A stretch of 64,000 nucleotides of DNA. Source: Terriglobales bacterium (lineage in GTDB: Bacteria > Acidobacteriota > Terriglobia > Terriglobales > Acidobacteriaceae). The stretch spans positions 310,001 to 374,000 of the forward strand of contig JAOAPE010000008.1 of NCBI GenBank assembly GCA_025462725.1, written 5' to 3'. Each line of letters begins with the position of its first letter. Position 1 is the first letter of the stretch. Under the pieces are notes generated by a model. The model did not search any database. It was not told where the DNA came from and worked only from the letters and a program-made list of their open reading frames with translations. Below, piece after piece: positions 1-8,365 of this stretch. Made by a program: the position numbers and the translations under genes.

Positions 1-966
1 GAGGCAGGTGGTGTGAATTCGAGGAAACCGCTTGGCGATGTGCGCAGGATCGAGATGGCGCATATCGAGATAAACCACCGGATCCGGAGCAGCGCTTCTT
101 GCAATCTCGCTCGCAATCGCGCGGGCGACGACATCACGGGGAGCGAGTTCAGCCATGGGGTGTAACGCTGGCATGAATCGCTGCAGCTCAGTGTTGAGCA
201 AGTACGCACCTTCACCACGCAGCGCTTCGGACAAAAGAAAACGTGGTGCGCCGGGAACGTAAAGCGCGGTGGGATGGAATTGCACGAACTCCATGTCGCT
301 GATGGTGGCTCCAGCGCGTGAAGCCATTGCCACTCCGTCGCCCGTGGCGACACTGGGATTGGTGGTGTCGCGGAAGACCTGCCCTGCGCCGCCGGTGGCG
401 AGCAACACGGAGGACGCTGAGACGGAGTGTCGCGTTCCTTCTTGTGCAATAAGTTCCACCCCGCCAGCAGCACCGCCAGACATCAAAAGATCCGCAGTGA
501 ATTCGAATTCGCAAAACGAAATATTCGGCAGCGTCATCGCCTTGGCGGTGAGCGCGCGGCCCATTTCTTGTCCGGTGGAATCGCCGTGTGCATGAAGAAT
601 CCGCGAGCGGCTATGCGCGCCTTCGCGCGTGAATGTGAGCTTTATCCCCGTGCGATCGAATTGCGTGCCCCACTCGAGTAGTTCCTGGATTCGCTCGGGG
701 CCTTCTTCCACGAGAACGCGTGCGGCGTCTGCATTGACGATTCCGTCTCCCGCGTCGATGGTGTCCTGAAGGTGAAGACCAATCTCATCTTCGTCACTGA
801 GCGCAACCGCGACCCCGCCTTGCGCGTACTGCGTTGCTGATTCGGTAAGTTCCTGCTTTGCGAGCACCAAGACGCGACCGGCTTCCGCGAGCGCGATGGC
901 AGCGCGCAGTCCGGCCACACCTGCGCCAACAACGATGAAATCAGTCTCTGCGGGAACTTGTTTCAT
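1..966 (-). CDS. nadB: L-aspartate oxidase, N-terminal 322 codons (cut by window edge)
   Basis: FAD enzyme that oxidises L-aspartate to iminoaspartate, the first step of de novo NAD synthesis in the cytoplasm. The minus-strand frame opens at the ATG at 966 and stays open to base 1, so the C-terminus lies outside the window. Visible motifs are the dinucleotide-binding GAGVAGLRAA at about residues 14-23, QYAQGGVAVAL, the HGDSTGQEM block, ATGGAGQVF, EFVQFHPTAL and LSEALRGEGAYL, all typical of NadB and the wider fumarate reductase/succinate dehydrogenase flavoprotein family. NadB is preferred over SdhA because of the RFPRIHTTCL ending and the compact N-terminus. It is divergent from aroB across 89 bases. 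Confidence 0.93.
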   Translation of the reverse strand, partial: MKQVPAETDFIVVGAGVAGLRAAIALAEAGRVLVLAKQELTESATQYAQGGVAVALSDEDEIGLHLQDTIDAGDGIVNADAARVLVEEGPERIQELLEWGTQFDRTGIKLTFTREGAHSRSRILHAHGDSTGQEMGRALTAKAMTLPNISFCEFEFTADLLMSGGAAGGVELIAQEGTRHSVSASSVLLATGGAGQVFRDTTNPSVATGDGVAMASRAGATISDMEFVQFHPTALYVPGAPRFLLSEALRGEGAYLLNTELQRFMPALHPMAELAPRDVVARAIASEIARSAAPDPVVYLDMRHLDPAHIAKRFPRIHTTCL

Positions 967-1055
967 TTGTGGTTGAACTTCGATGTTAACACGCAGTTTT
1001 TTCGGGAGTGTTGAGCGACGAGCGCAGATGCAGGCCTGAGATATGATGAGAGGCC

Positions 1056-2150
1056 GTGAAGAAGATCACAGTCAAATTGAAATCTGCGCCATACGACGTG
1101 CTCGTAGGGAGCGGATTATTGCGTTCTGCCGGCAAGCGGATATCGCGGGTTCTGAAGAAGCCGAGCTTGTGTGTGATTGTCACGTCGCCGCGTATACGCA
1201 AATTTTGGGGAGATGCCCTGGAGAAGAGTTTGGAATCCGCGCGGCTGCGGTTTCAAGTTGCAGAAATGGACGACGGCGAAGCGCAGAAGATTTTCGCTAG
1301 TGTCGAAATGCTGATGCGAGAGTTCGCCGCGATGGGAGCGGACCGCAGTTCCGTTGTGATTGCGCTGGGCGGCGGAGTAGTCGGCGATGTGGCGGGATTT
1401 GCCGCTTCAATCTTTATGCGAGGCATTCCTGTTGTGCAGATTCCAACGACGCTGTTGGCACAAGTGGATGCCGCTATCGGGGGAAAAACGGGCGTAAATC
1501 TTGTGGAAGGAAAGAACCTTGTTGGGGCATTCCATCAGCCGAAATTGGTGGTCATCGATCCGGATGTGCTCTCAACCCTTTCTGATCGCGAGTTCCGCGC
1601 GGGGCTTTTTGAAGTCATCAAGTGTGGAGTGATCCGCGATGCGAAGCTGTTTGATTTCATGGAGCATGAGCGAGAGCGGATTCTGCAACGTGATCCCGCC
1701 ACTTTATTGCGGATTATCACTTCAGCCGTAAAGGTGAAAGCGGATGTTGTTGCGCAGGATGAGCGCGAGGGCGACCTGCGGCGCATTCTGAACTTCGGAC
1801 ACACGATCGGACATGCGCTGGAAGCTGACACCGGATACAAACACTTCCTTCATGGTGAAGCGGTCGCATGGGGAATGCTCGTCGCCGTCGAGATTGGCGC
1901 GTCCGAAGGCGCGACGCCGCGCAAGGTGGCTGACCGAATCTCACGGGTTATCGAAAGTTACGGGCCACTAGCCCCCGTGAGTAGCGAGTCGCCGGACATT
2001 CTCCGGCTGATCAAGTCTGACAAGAAGAGCAAAAATGGAGTTCCGCATTTTGTGCTGGCAACTCGAATCGGCTCGGTGAAGATAGTGAATGATGTGAAGC
2101 CAGCGTCAGTTAAGAGCGCTGTAGCAAAGCTGCGGAGCGCAACCCTGTGA
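1056..2150 (+). CDS. aroB: 3-dehydroquinate synthase
   Basis: Second step of the shikimate pathway: NAD- and metal-dependent cyclisation of DAHP to 3-dehydroquinate in the cytoplasm. The protein has 364 residues, a normal length. Visible are the NAD-binding GGGVVGD at residues 105-111, the PTTLLAQVDAAIGGKTGVN segment, and the metal-ligand regions FGHTIGHALE and HGEAVAWGM. The start is GTG at 1056; no strong Shine-Dalgarno site is evident, so the start is likely rather than certain. The stop overlaps the next gene's GTG by 4 bases (GTGA), so aroB and the methyltransferase are translationally coupled. Confidence 0.95.
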   Translation: MKKITVKLKSAPYDVLVGSGLLRSAGKRISRVLKKPSLCVIVTSPRIRKFWGDALEKSLESARLRFQVAEMDDGEAQKIFASVEMLMREFAAMGADRSSVVIALGGGVVGDVAGFAASIFMRGIPVVQIPTTLLAQVDAAIGGKTGVNLVEGKNLVGAFHQPKLVVIDPDVLSTLSDREFRAGLFEVIKCGVIRDAKLFDFMEHERERILQRDPATLLRIITSAVKVKADVVAQDEREGDLRRILNFGHTIGHALEADTGYKHFLHGEAVAWGMLVAVEIGASEGATPRKVADRISRVIESYGPLAPVSSESPDILRLIKSDKKSKNGVPHFVLATRIGSVKIVNDVKPASVKSAVAKLRSATL

Positions 2151-2923
2151 ACGAATCACCGCCGATCAAAGCAGTCGCAACCGGCGCGGCTCCGAGTGGA
2201 GCCAGTGACGAGAAGTCAGCAGCAATCGCCGTGCAGCACATGTTTAACGAGATCGCCGGGCGATACGACCTGCTGAATCATGTGCTGTCAGCAAACGTGG
2301 ATCGGCTTTGGTGGCGGAGAACCGCGCGGAAGTTCCGTCACATTCTCTCCCGGCCGGATGCGGCAGTGCTGGACCTGTGCTGTGGCACCGGCGACATGGC
2401 TTTGGCGTTGCGGCGGCAGGCTCCCGCAAACGCGCAGCCGTATGTTGGGGCAGATTTTTCCCACCAGATGTTGCGTCGTGGGAGTGACAAGTTCAAGGGC
2501 AGAGGAATCGTAGCGATTGAAGCAGACGCATTGCAGCTTCCATTTCCTGATGGGAGCTTTGACCTAGTGGTGTCCGCTTTCGGATTTCGCAATCTTGCGA
2601 ATTACGATGCAGGATTGCGCGAGATACATCGCGTGCTGCGTCCCGGAGGCGAATTCGGGATACTCGACTTTGCGGAGCCCGGAGGCTTGTTCGGCAAAGT
2701 GTATACATTTTATTTCCGGAACGTGCTGCCGAAGATCGGTGGATTGATTTCCGGTGCGAGCGGCGCATATGAATACTTGCCCGCGTCGGTGAAGCGATTC
2801 CCGGCGCCGCAGCAGATGCAAGACGAGATGCGCGACGTTGGGTTCACGGAAGTTTCATGGACGCGATACACCTTCGGCATCGCGGGACTGTATCGCGGAC
2901 GGAAGGCTACGTCGAAGAGCTAG
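2147..2923 (+). CDS. ubiE: Demethylmenaquinone/2-polyprenyl methoxybenzoquinol C-methyltransferase
   Basis: SAM-dependent methyltransferase for the last ring methylation in menaquinone (and, in other bacteria, ubiquinone) synthesis. The 258-residue protein has the UbiE pattern: VQHMFNEIAGRYDLLNHVLS near the N-terminus, SAM-binding DLCCGTGDMA, SAFGFRNLANY, REIHRVLRPGG, and YEYLPASVKRFP near the C-terminus. It starts at a GTG overlapping the aroB stop. Pairing with aroB fits chorismate-derived quinone synthesis. In a menaquinone-only organism the better name would be menG; quinone type cannot be decided from sequence here. The 3' end overlaps the convergent epimerase by 17 bases. Confidence 0.92.
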   Translation: MNESPPIKAVATGAAPSGASDEKSAAIAVQHMFNEIAGRYDLLNHVLSANVDRLWWRRTARKFRHILSRPDAAVLDLCCGTGDMALALRRQAPANAQPYVGADFSHQMLRRGSDKFKGRGIVAIEADALQLPFPDGSFDLVVSAFGFRNLANYDAGLREIHRVLRPGGEFGILDFAEPGGLFGKVYTFYFRNVLPKIGGLISGASGAYEYLPASVKRFPAPQQMQDEMRDVGFTEVSWTRYTFGIAGLYRGRKATSKS

Positions 2924-4019
2924 CTGCGTTGACTTCGACTGGCTCGGTTTCGAGCTCAGGTTGCGTGGGCGGGAAGCTGTCCACCAGAGCTTCTTCTATC
3001 GTGTAGCGCATCACTTGCTTGTAGGAACTGCCTAGGAAGAATCCCAATCGCGTCGTATCCATCGTGTAAGAGCCAATGATGTAGGGCAACGCTTCCGGCG
3101 GCACACCAGATAGACCGATGTCCCAAAACAATTTGAGCGCGAGTGCGCAGAGAAACCTGCTGGGCAGGCGCACAATCTTCGCGTTTGCGATGGCCGCACA
3201 CCGAGCCAAAGTGAGCGCCTCGCCGCGCCCGGCCACGTTGAGAATCTGAATCTCAGGTCCGACGGCTTGGCGATCGAGGATGAAAGCGATGAGACGAGCC
3301 ATGTCATCCACATGAACGAATTGAAATTTCTTCTCTAAATATTGCTCTCCGAAGGGAAGCAGCATAGGAAGGCGTTTTCCCTTGCTGCGCGCCCATTCAC
3401 CGAGGCATCCTTTTCCCGTTGGCGTTCCACGCAACGCGCCCACTAGATAATTCTGCATCGTTGCTCCCACAAAGATGTGCGGACGCAATATGAATGTTGA
3501 ACATTCGCCTAACTTCACAGCGCGGAGTTGGACGACTTTATCGGACTCCTGCTTGTGGACCGCATAGGGCAGAGTGTGTGCGCCGAGGGCGTGCTCTTCC
3601 GTGACCAGACTGGATGTCTCTGGCCCGTACGCCGAGACGCTGCTGGGAAAGATGAATTTCTCCACGTGTCCGCCTTGACGATTGACTTCCGCAATCGCCT
3701 CCATCACGCGCGCAGTTCCGGCAACGTTAATCTGCCACATGCGATCCTTGTCGAGGACGCCGGTGCGAAGCGGATCAATGACAAATGCGAGATGAACGAC
3801 TGCGCTGACATCGTGCTCACGGATGATCTCGACAAGACGGATGCAGGATGATTCCACCCCGAGATCCATCTGCTCGAAGTGAGCGAGTTCAGGCGCGCCC
3901 GAGGGCGGAGCGTGCATATCCAAGCCGATGACGCGGTAGTTGGACAGATGCGGCAACAACCGCGAGCCCAGATTGCCTGAGACTCCGGTCACAACGATGG
4001 TCGCCTTTTTCTCGCGCAT
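2907..4019 (-). CDS. NAD-dependent epimerase/dehydratase (extended SDR family)
   Basis: 370-residue extended short-chain dehydrogenase/reductase. The Rossmann motif TGVSGNLG lies at residues 11-18, a catalytic-type Ser region is FPSSVSAYG, and the YAVHK segment supplies the Tyr-Lys pair. The family usually acts on nucleotide sugars, but no substrate can be read from this sequence. The C-terminal half keeps a typical nucleotide-sugar epimerase layout (FVHVDDMARLIAFIL). It lies 6 bases downstream of the parvulin-like gene, so they probably share a transcript. Its 3' end overlaps the menG/ubiE end on the other strand. Confidence 0.8.
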   Translation of the reverse strand: MREKKATIVVTGVSGNLGSRLLPHLSNYRVIGLDMHAPPSGAPELAHFEQMDLGVESSCIRLVEIIREHDVSAVVHLAFVIDPLRTGVLDKDRMWQINVAGTARVMEAIAEVNRQGGHVEKFIFPSSVSAYGPETSSLVTEEHALGAHTLPYAVHKQESDKVVQLRAVKLGECSTFILRPHIFVGATMQNYLVGALRGTPTGKGCLGEWARSKGKRLPMLLPFGEQYLEKKFQFVHVDDMARLIAFILDRQAVGPEIQILNVAGRGEALTLARCAAIANAKIVRLPSRFLCALALKLFWDIGLSGVPPEALPYIIGSYTMDTTRLGFFLGSSYKQVMRYTIEEALVDSFPPTQPELETEPVEVNAASSST

Positions 4020-4025
4020 CGAGTT

Positions 4026-5072
4026 TTATTTTGGTGATGTTGGCGGTTGCTGCCCCGGGGCTTCCTGCTTCGGCGGTTCCGGTCCGAAGTATGCTTCGTT
4101 CAATTGCGGTTTCACGTTTTCCAACATTTTCTGGAATTGTTCTTTGGCGCGCTGACCTTGAAGTGCGCCTTCGATGTCCTTGGAAACCGCTTGCAGCGGG
4201 ATCATGCGCTTCGAATCGACTTTGTATATGTAGAAAGCCTGTGCATCTTCGATCAGCGGAGTCACTTGCCCTGAGCGGAGGTTGGCAAGTTGCTGTTCAT
4301 GTCGCGGATCCAATGAGCCATGTCGCTTCCATCCCAAACTGGTGGTCGGTGGAGCGCCGGGGGCTTTCACCGCTTGATAAGCTTCGGCTTGGAGTTTGTC
4401 CATATCTTCACCGGCGGCGGCGCGATCATGAATCTTGTCGGCGAGCGCTTTTATCTGTTCGGGCTTCGCGTCTTTGTCAGTGGTTTTAGGAATCATGATG
4501 CGTCGAATGGAGAGTTCCTCAAATTTTCCGGAATTCTCGGTGTAAAAGGTCTCTATCTCTTGCGGCGTGGGCTTGTTCATCTCCAGCATCTTCTTTTGCG
4601 TGCCGGTAGCAAGTAGCTTCAAAGTCTCAATGTGAACCAGGACTGGGAATTGTGGCTCTTTATCTACTCCGAGCTTCTGCCCCTCGTTGGCGACCGTCAG
4701 AAGCTGGACATAGGCATTTGCCACTTGGCGTCTTTGGTCCTCTGGAAGGTTGGGGCTGATCGCGTCCATGAGCTTTTCGAAATCCGCGCGTGTGACCTTT
4801 GTCCCGCAGTTGGCAGGCGGAGTGTTCGCCGCGCACAGTCCTGCAATGGTGATAACGGCGTCACTCGGAGCTACGGTTGTTGCCGGTTTGGTAGCTTCCG
4901 CGGGAGCCTTCGAGGCTGGGGTTGTCGCCGGCGTGGTTGCAGGTTTGGAAGTGGGCTGCGTGGATTTCGCAGGAGCGGTGCTCTTGGGCTTTGCCGCAGG
5001 TGGAGTCGTCTGGGCTGAGCTAGAGATTGTGATTGCGAGGATTGCGACTATGCTTCTTAGAATGATCTTCAC
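4026..5072 (-). CDS. Parvulin-type peptidyl-prolyl isomerase, SurA/PrsA-like, exported
   Basis: 348-residue exported foldase candidate. The N-terminus MKIILRSIVAILAITISSSAQ is a signal peptide, followed by a Pro/Ala/Thr-rich linker to about residue 75. A helical SurA-like segment comes next (FEKLMDAISPNLPEDQRRQV). The parvulin-like region begins near ELSIRRIMIPKT, then LADKIHDRAAAGEDMDKL, SLGWKRHGSLDP and LRSGQVTPLIEDAQAFYIYK. That order matches PpiC-type rotamase domains that help outer-membrane or secreted proteins fold in the periplasm. The C-terminus is Pro/Gln-rich. Catalytic competence is not certain because parvulin active-site residues are only partly recognisable. Confidence 0.82.
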   Translation of the reverse strand: MKIILRSIVAILAITISSSAQTTPPAAKPKSTAPAKSTQPTSKPATTPATTPASKAPAEATKPATTVAPSDAVITIAGLCAANTPPANCGTKVTRADFEKLMDAISPNLPEDQRRQVANAYVQLLTVANEGQKLGVDKEPQFPVLVHIETLKLLATGTQKKMLEMNKPTPQEIETFYTENSGKFEELSIRRIMIPKTTDKDAKPEQIKALADKIHDRAAAGEDMDKLQAEAYQAVKAPGAPPTTSLGWKRHGSLDPRHEQQLANLRSGQVTPLIEDAQAFYIYKVDSKRMIPLQAVSKDIEGALQGQRAKEQFQKMLENVKPQLNEAYFGPEPPKQEAPGQQPPTSPK

Positions 5073-5261
5073 TGGAACTGGGTTCTCCTGGCGAACTGGA
5101 TGTTGAAATTATCGCAGAGACGCGAATTGCTGGTGGCTACAAACAAGCGACCGGAATCGTAGCACAAAGAATGGGGCAAAGCACGGGACCACTTTCGAGC
5201 GACGACAGGTTGCACCGTTGCTGTAACATCAATCCACTGAGCCGATGCGCGCGAAAAGTTA

Positions 5262-6692
5262 ATGGGCACACCAGGGATCCAACTCGAACTGCACTCCATG
5301 CAGGCGGAGAAGCGCCAAGTCGCCCTCAACTCCGTGTACGTGGCTGTAGTAATTACGGTGCTCAAGTTGTTGGTCGGATATCGCACGGGCAGCTTGGGAA
5401 TCCTCTCGGAGGCGGCGCACTCGGGATTAGACTTCATCGCCGCGTTCATCACGCTCCTCTCCGTGCGCGTCTCAGATAAGCCTGCTGACGCTGATCACCA
5501 ATACGGACACGGCAAAGTCGAAAACTTCTCCGCATTCATCGAGACTGGATTGCTGCTGGTCACATGCGTCTGGATCGTCTGGGAAGCGGTCAAGAGACTT
5601 ATGTTCCACGAAGTCCACATCGATCCCACAATCTCGGCGTTCTTGGTGATGTTCCTGTCGATGGTGCTTGATGTGTGGCGCTCGAGGAAGCTGAAGAAGA
5701 TCGCCAACAAGTATGAAAGTCAAGCTCTGGAAGCGGACGCGCTCCACTTCAGCACAGACGTGTGGTCGAGCGGGGTGGTCATCATCGGACTGGCGCTGGT
5801 CTGGGCGGCCGAGCGTTTCCATATTGCCGGACTAACCAAGGCCGATCCCATCGCTGCGTTAGTAGTGGCAATGATAGTCGTCTACGTTAGCTCGCGTTTG
5901 GCGCGGCAGACGATTGATGCGTTGCTGGATGCGGCGCCCGCGGGAATCCGCGCCGACATTATTGAGCGAGTATCGAAAGTAGAAGGTGTGCTCGAAGTGG
6001 ATCGTGTGCGAATCCGGCGAGCCGGGAACCGATATTTCGTGGAAGTCTCCATAGGACTGGCACGGCGAGTCACCTTCCAGCGATCCGAGCAGGTGGTTGG
6101 CGATGTGACGAAGGCTATTCATGCCATCTTGCCCAATGCCGATGCGACCGTGCGTTCGATTCCCCGGGCATCGGGTGAGGAAAACATATTCGACCGGATA
6201 CGTGCGGTGGCGTCGCGAAGCAATTACAGCGTCCACGACGTGAGCGTGCAGGACTTGGGTGGCCGATTGCTCGTGGAACAACACCTTGAACTCGACGAGC
6301 AGCTCACGTTGAAGAAAGCGCACGATGTAGTTACCCGACTCGAAGCTGAGATCCGCGCTGAGGTTCCGGAGATTTCTTCAATCCTCACTCACATCGAGAG
6401 CGAGCCAAACACGATCGAGACCGGCGATGCGGTAATCCAAGACAAAGTGCTGGTGCAAAAGTTGCGAAAGACGGTCTCTGAATTTCCGGAGATCATTGAC
6501 GTGCATGATGTTGTGATCAAGAAAGTGCGCGACCTGATTTACCTGTCGTGCCACTGCACGATGGCCGACGATTTGCCGCTATCGCGCGTGCATGACATCT
6601 CGACGGCGCTGGAAATCCGGTTTAAGCAAGAAGCTCCAGAACTGTTCAAAGTCTTGATCCACACGGAACCGCAAACGGACAATACAAGGTGA
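5262..6692 (+). CDS. Cation diffusion facilitator (CDF) efflux transporter with three C-terminal domains
   Basis: Divalent-metal/proton antiporter of the inner membrane, probably exporting Zn, Fe, Co or Mn. The membrane part covers about residues 20-215 with CDF metal-site pairs H53/D57 (AHSGLD) in TM2 and H162/D166 (HFSTD) in TM5, plus the DHQYGHGK loop at 78-85. Usual CDF proteins end after one cytoplasmic dimerisation domain (about 300 residues in total). This one has 476 residues and three successive domains of similar pattern at roughly 226-302, 308-381 and 395-470. The next gene (OsmC) starts 4 bases after its stop, so they are cotranscribed. The ATG start at 5262 has only a weak ribosome site. 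Confidence 0.9.
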   Translation: MGTPGIQLELHSMQAEKRQVALNSVYVAVVITVLKLLVGYRTGSLGILSEAAHSGLDFIAAFITLLSVRVSDKPADADHQYGHGKVENFSAFIETGLLLVTCVWIVWEAVKRLMFHEVHIDPTISAFLVMFLSMVLDVWRSRKLKKIANKYESQALEADALHFSTDVWSSGVVIIGLALVWAAERFHIAGLTKADPIAALVVAMIVVYVSSRLARQTIDALLDAAPAGIRADIIERVSKVEGVLEVDRVRIRRAGNRYFVEVSIGLARRVTFQRSEQVVGDVTKAIHAILPNADATVRSIPRASGEENIFDRIRAVASRSNYSVHDVSVQDLGGRLLVEQHLELDEQLTLKKAHDVVTRLEAEIRAEVPEISSILTHIESEPNTIETGDAVIQDKVLVQKLRKTVSEFPEIIDVHDVVIKKVRDLIYLSCHCTMADDLPLSRVHDISTALEIRFKQEAPELFKVLIHTEPQTDNTR

Positions 6693-6696
6693 GACG

Positions 6697-7098
6697 ATGT
6701 TGATTTCTGAAGTTCAATGGATTGACGGCGAGCGATTCGTCGGAATTGGAACGAGCAAACACGCGATGGTGATCGACTCGGATCGCAAGAGCAACACTGG
6801 CCCTGGCCCGATGGAGCTTGTGCTAACAGCTCTTTGTGGGTGCACTGCGACGGACGTCCTTTCCATCCTGACGAAGAAGCGGGAGCCATTCACCAGCGTG
6901 CGAGTGCGCGCGGAAGCGGAACGGGCGGCTGAGCCTCCAACGGTTTACACATCAATCAAGCTGATTTACTCGGTAGGCGGCAAAGTCACGAAGAAGGCCG
7001 TCGAAGATGCAGTGCGGCTATCGAAAGAAAAGTACTGTTCCGTTTCTCAGATGTTACAGAAGACAGCAAAGATCACTGTTGAGATAGAGTACGTTTAA
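6697..7098 (+). CDS. OsmC/Ohr family thiol peroxidase-like protein
   Basis: 133-residue OsmC-fold protein. Family members reduce organic hydroperoxides with a pair of cysteines, or have related redox roles. The first conserved Cys region is LTALCGCTATDV, with Cys47 and Cys49. The second is KYCSVSQML with Cys114 at the start of the C-terminal helix. GPGPMELVL precedes the first helix as in YhfA-type OsmC proteins. It follows the CDF gene by 4 bases and precedes the UGA-containing glutaredoxin by 35 bases, suggesting a shared redox/metal-stress unit. The extra Cys47 two residues before the usual site is unusual, but I cannot assign a role. Confidence 0.85.
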   Translation: MLISEVQWIDGERFVGIGTSKHAMVIDSDRKSNTGPGPMELVLTALCGCTATDVLSILTKKREPFTSVRVRAEAERAAEPPTVYTSIKLIYSVGGKVTKKAVEDAVRLSKEKYCSVSQMLQKTAKITVEIEYV

Positions 7099-7133
7099 AA
7101 TATTGGTAAGTTTTATATACGGGAGCCCGAAAG

Positions 7134-7373
7134 ATGACAGAAAAGATCGTGATGGTTTTTAGCCAGCCGGGCTGACCGCCATGCCAATGGGCAGAAGCCT
7201 ACCTCTCGGAGAGAGGGATTCCATTTCAATTGCGAGATGTTAGTTCTGATTCCGACGCGGTTCGCGACCTCGTAGGGAAGTACAAGAGCCGATCGACTCC
7301 CACCATCGTGGTCGGTGAAGAGGTAATGATCGGGTTCGACCCCGATCGTCTTGAGAAGATGCTGGCCAAGTGA
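7134..7373 (+). CDS. Glutaredoxin-like candidate selenoprotein (UPPC active site, in-frame UGA)
   Basis: Seen in sequence: from the ATG at 7134 a 79-codon frame runs to TGA at 7371-7373, broken only by TGA at 7173-7175 (codon 14). With Sec there, the active site reads QPGUPPC, i.e. U14 and C17, exactly where glutaredoxins and NrdH proteins have CxxC. Downstream features are glutaredoxin-like: WAEAYLSERGIPF, the cis-proline segment RSTPTIVVG and the ending GFDPDRLEKML. A GGGAG ribosome site (7121-7125) lies 8 bases before ATG. A hairpin candidate for SECIS follows the UGA. Family knowledge: bacterial Sec glutaredoxins with Cys homologues exist. Inference: this is a thiol-disulfide or peroxide-linked reductase working with the OsmC neighbour. 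The alternative is a nonsense mutation, less likely given perfect conservation on both sides. Confidence 0.85.
7202..7216 (+). promoter_or_regulatory. Candidate bacterial SECIS hairpin
   Basis: CCTCTC-GGA-GAGAGG forms a perfect 6-bp stem with a 3-base apical loop. The loop begins 32 bases after the in-frame UGA at 7173-7175 and carries G in its first two positions. Those are the loose features known for bacterial SECIS elements bound by SelB (apical loop about 16-37 bases after the UGA, small loop with an early G). The element lies inside the coding sequence (codons for LSERG). Confidence 0.6.
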
Positions 7374-7387
7374 GCTGAGCGGCGGAT

Positions 7388-8365
7388 TTGCAGAAAGAAC
7401 AACATCCAATCCGGGGATATCTGCTGATCGCGGCCGCTTCGTTCTGCTATGGCGGCTCCGCCACATTGGGCAAAGCTGTTTTTCGCGGAATGCTCGCGCA
7501 ACGCGATGCTGCGCTTCCTCAAATTGACGCGCTGATCCTGGCACAGGCGCGCTCAACACTATCGTTACTCATTCTGATCCCAATCCTGCTTGCGTGGCGC
7601 GGACGGAAATCGCTGCTGCTGTCGCGGGCAGACGTACTGCGTTGCATGCTCTTAGGAATCATGGGAGTGGCAGCATCCAACTTTTTCTACTACTACGCAA
7701 TCGACAAGACAAGCGTGGCAACGGCGATCATCATTCAATACACGGCTCCGGTGTGGGTGCTGTTCTACATGGTGTGGCGGAAGATACAACGCGCGACCCT
7801 CCAGAGAACGATGGCAGTCGTACTCGCGTTCGTGGGCAGCGCTTTATCGATAGGAATCGTGGGCGTCACGGGTGCCTCACCCTTTATTCACGTGATCGGG
7901 ATCAAGTTGAATGCGCTGGGAGTAGGCGCAGCGCTGATGGCAGCGTTCTCTTTCGCGTTTTACAGCACCTTCGGACAATTCATGGTCACTCGGCACGACC
8001 GCTGGAAGGTGATCGCTTACGCCATGATGGGAGCGGCAATATTCTGGATGGTGATCAATCCGCCGTGGAAGATCATTGCTGCTCATTATTCCCGCGAGCA
8101 GTGGATATTCCTGCTCGTCTTTTCCATCGCATCCATGCTGTTGCCGCTATCACTCTATTTCGCTGGATTGCAGCAACTCGATGCTACGCGGGCTATCGTC
8201 ACCAGTTGCCTGGAGCCAGTGTTCGCGATCCTCTTCGTTGCAACGTTCGTTCACGAATCGTTGGGGGCAATTCAGATGGTAGGGATATTTGTCGTGCTGG
8301 CCGCGTCTGTGGTGGTGCAGTTGCCTGAGCGGAGTTCCACAGACGCGATCTCGCAAACTGCTTAG
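7388..8365 (+). CDS. EamA/DMT-superfamily permease
   Basis: 325-residue inner-membrane protein with about ten hydrophobic segments in two EamA repeats. The first repeat starts at YLLIAAASFCYGGSATLGKA, and its end has YYYAIDKTSVATAIIIQYTAPV. The second starts near LGVGAALMAAFSFAFYSTFG and ends with the TRAIVTSCLEPVFAILF block typical of the family. Members export amino acids, metabolites or drugs; the substrate is unknown here. The start is TTG at 7388 with GGCGGA just before it, which is tight, so the exact start is uncertain. It lies 14 bases after the seleno-glutaredoxin and may belong to the same transcript. The stop overlaps the convergent MFS gene by 4 bases. Confidence 0.85.
   Translation: MQKEQHPIRGYLLIAAASFCYGGSATLGKAVFRGMLAQRDAALPQIDALILAQARSTLSLLILIPILLAWRGRKSLLLSRADVLRCMLLGIMGVAASNFFYYYAIDKTSVATAIIIQYTAPVWVLFYMVWRKIQRATLQRTMAVVLAFVGSALSIGIVGVTGASPFIHVIGIKLNALGVGAALMAAFSFAFYSTFGQFMVTRHDRWKVIAYAMMGAAIFWMVINPPWKIIAAHYSREQWIFLLVFSIASMLLPLSLYFAGLQQLDATRAIVTSCLEPVFAILFVATFVHESLGAIQMVGIFVVLAASVVVQLPERSSTDAISQTA

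Noticed and set aside
7134-7373. A simple nonsense mutation or frameshift as the explanation for the UGA
   Set aside because: The frame continues intact for 65 codons with glutaredoxin motifs, and the UGA replaces exactly the catalytic Cys. Sec is the better reading, though genome-wide sel genes are needed to settle it.
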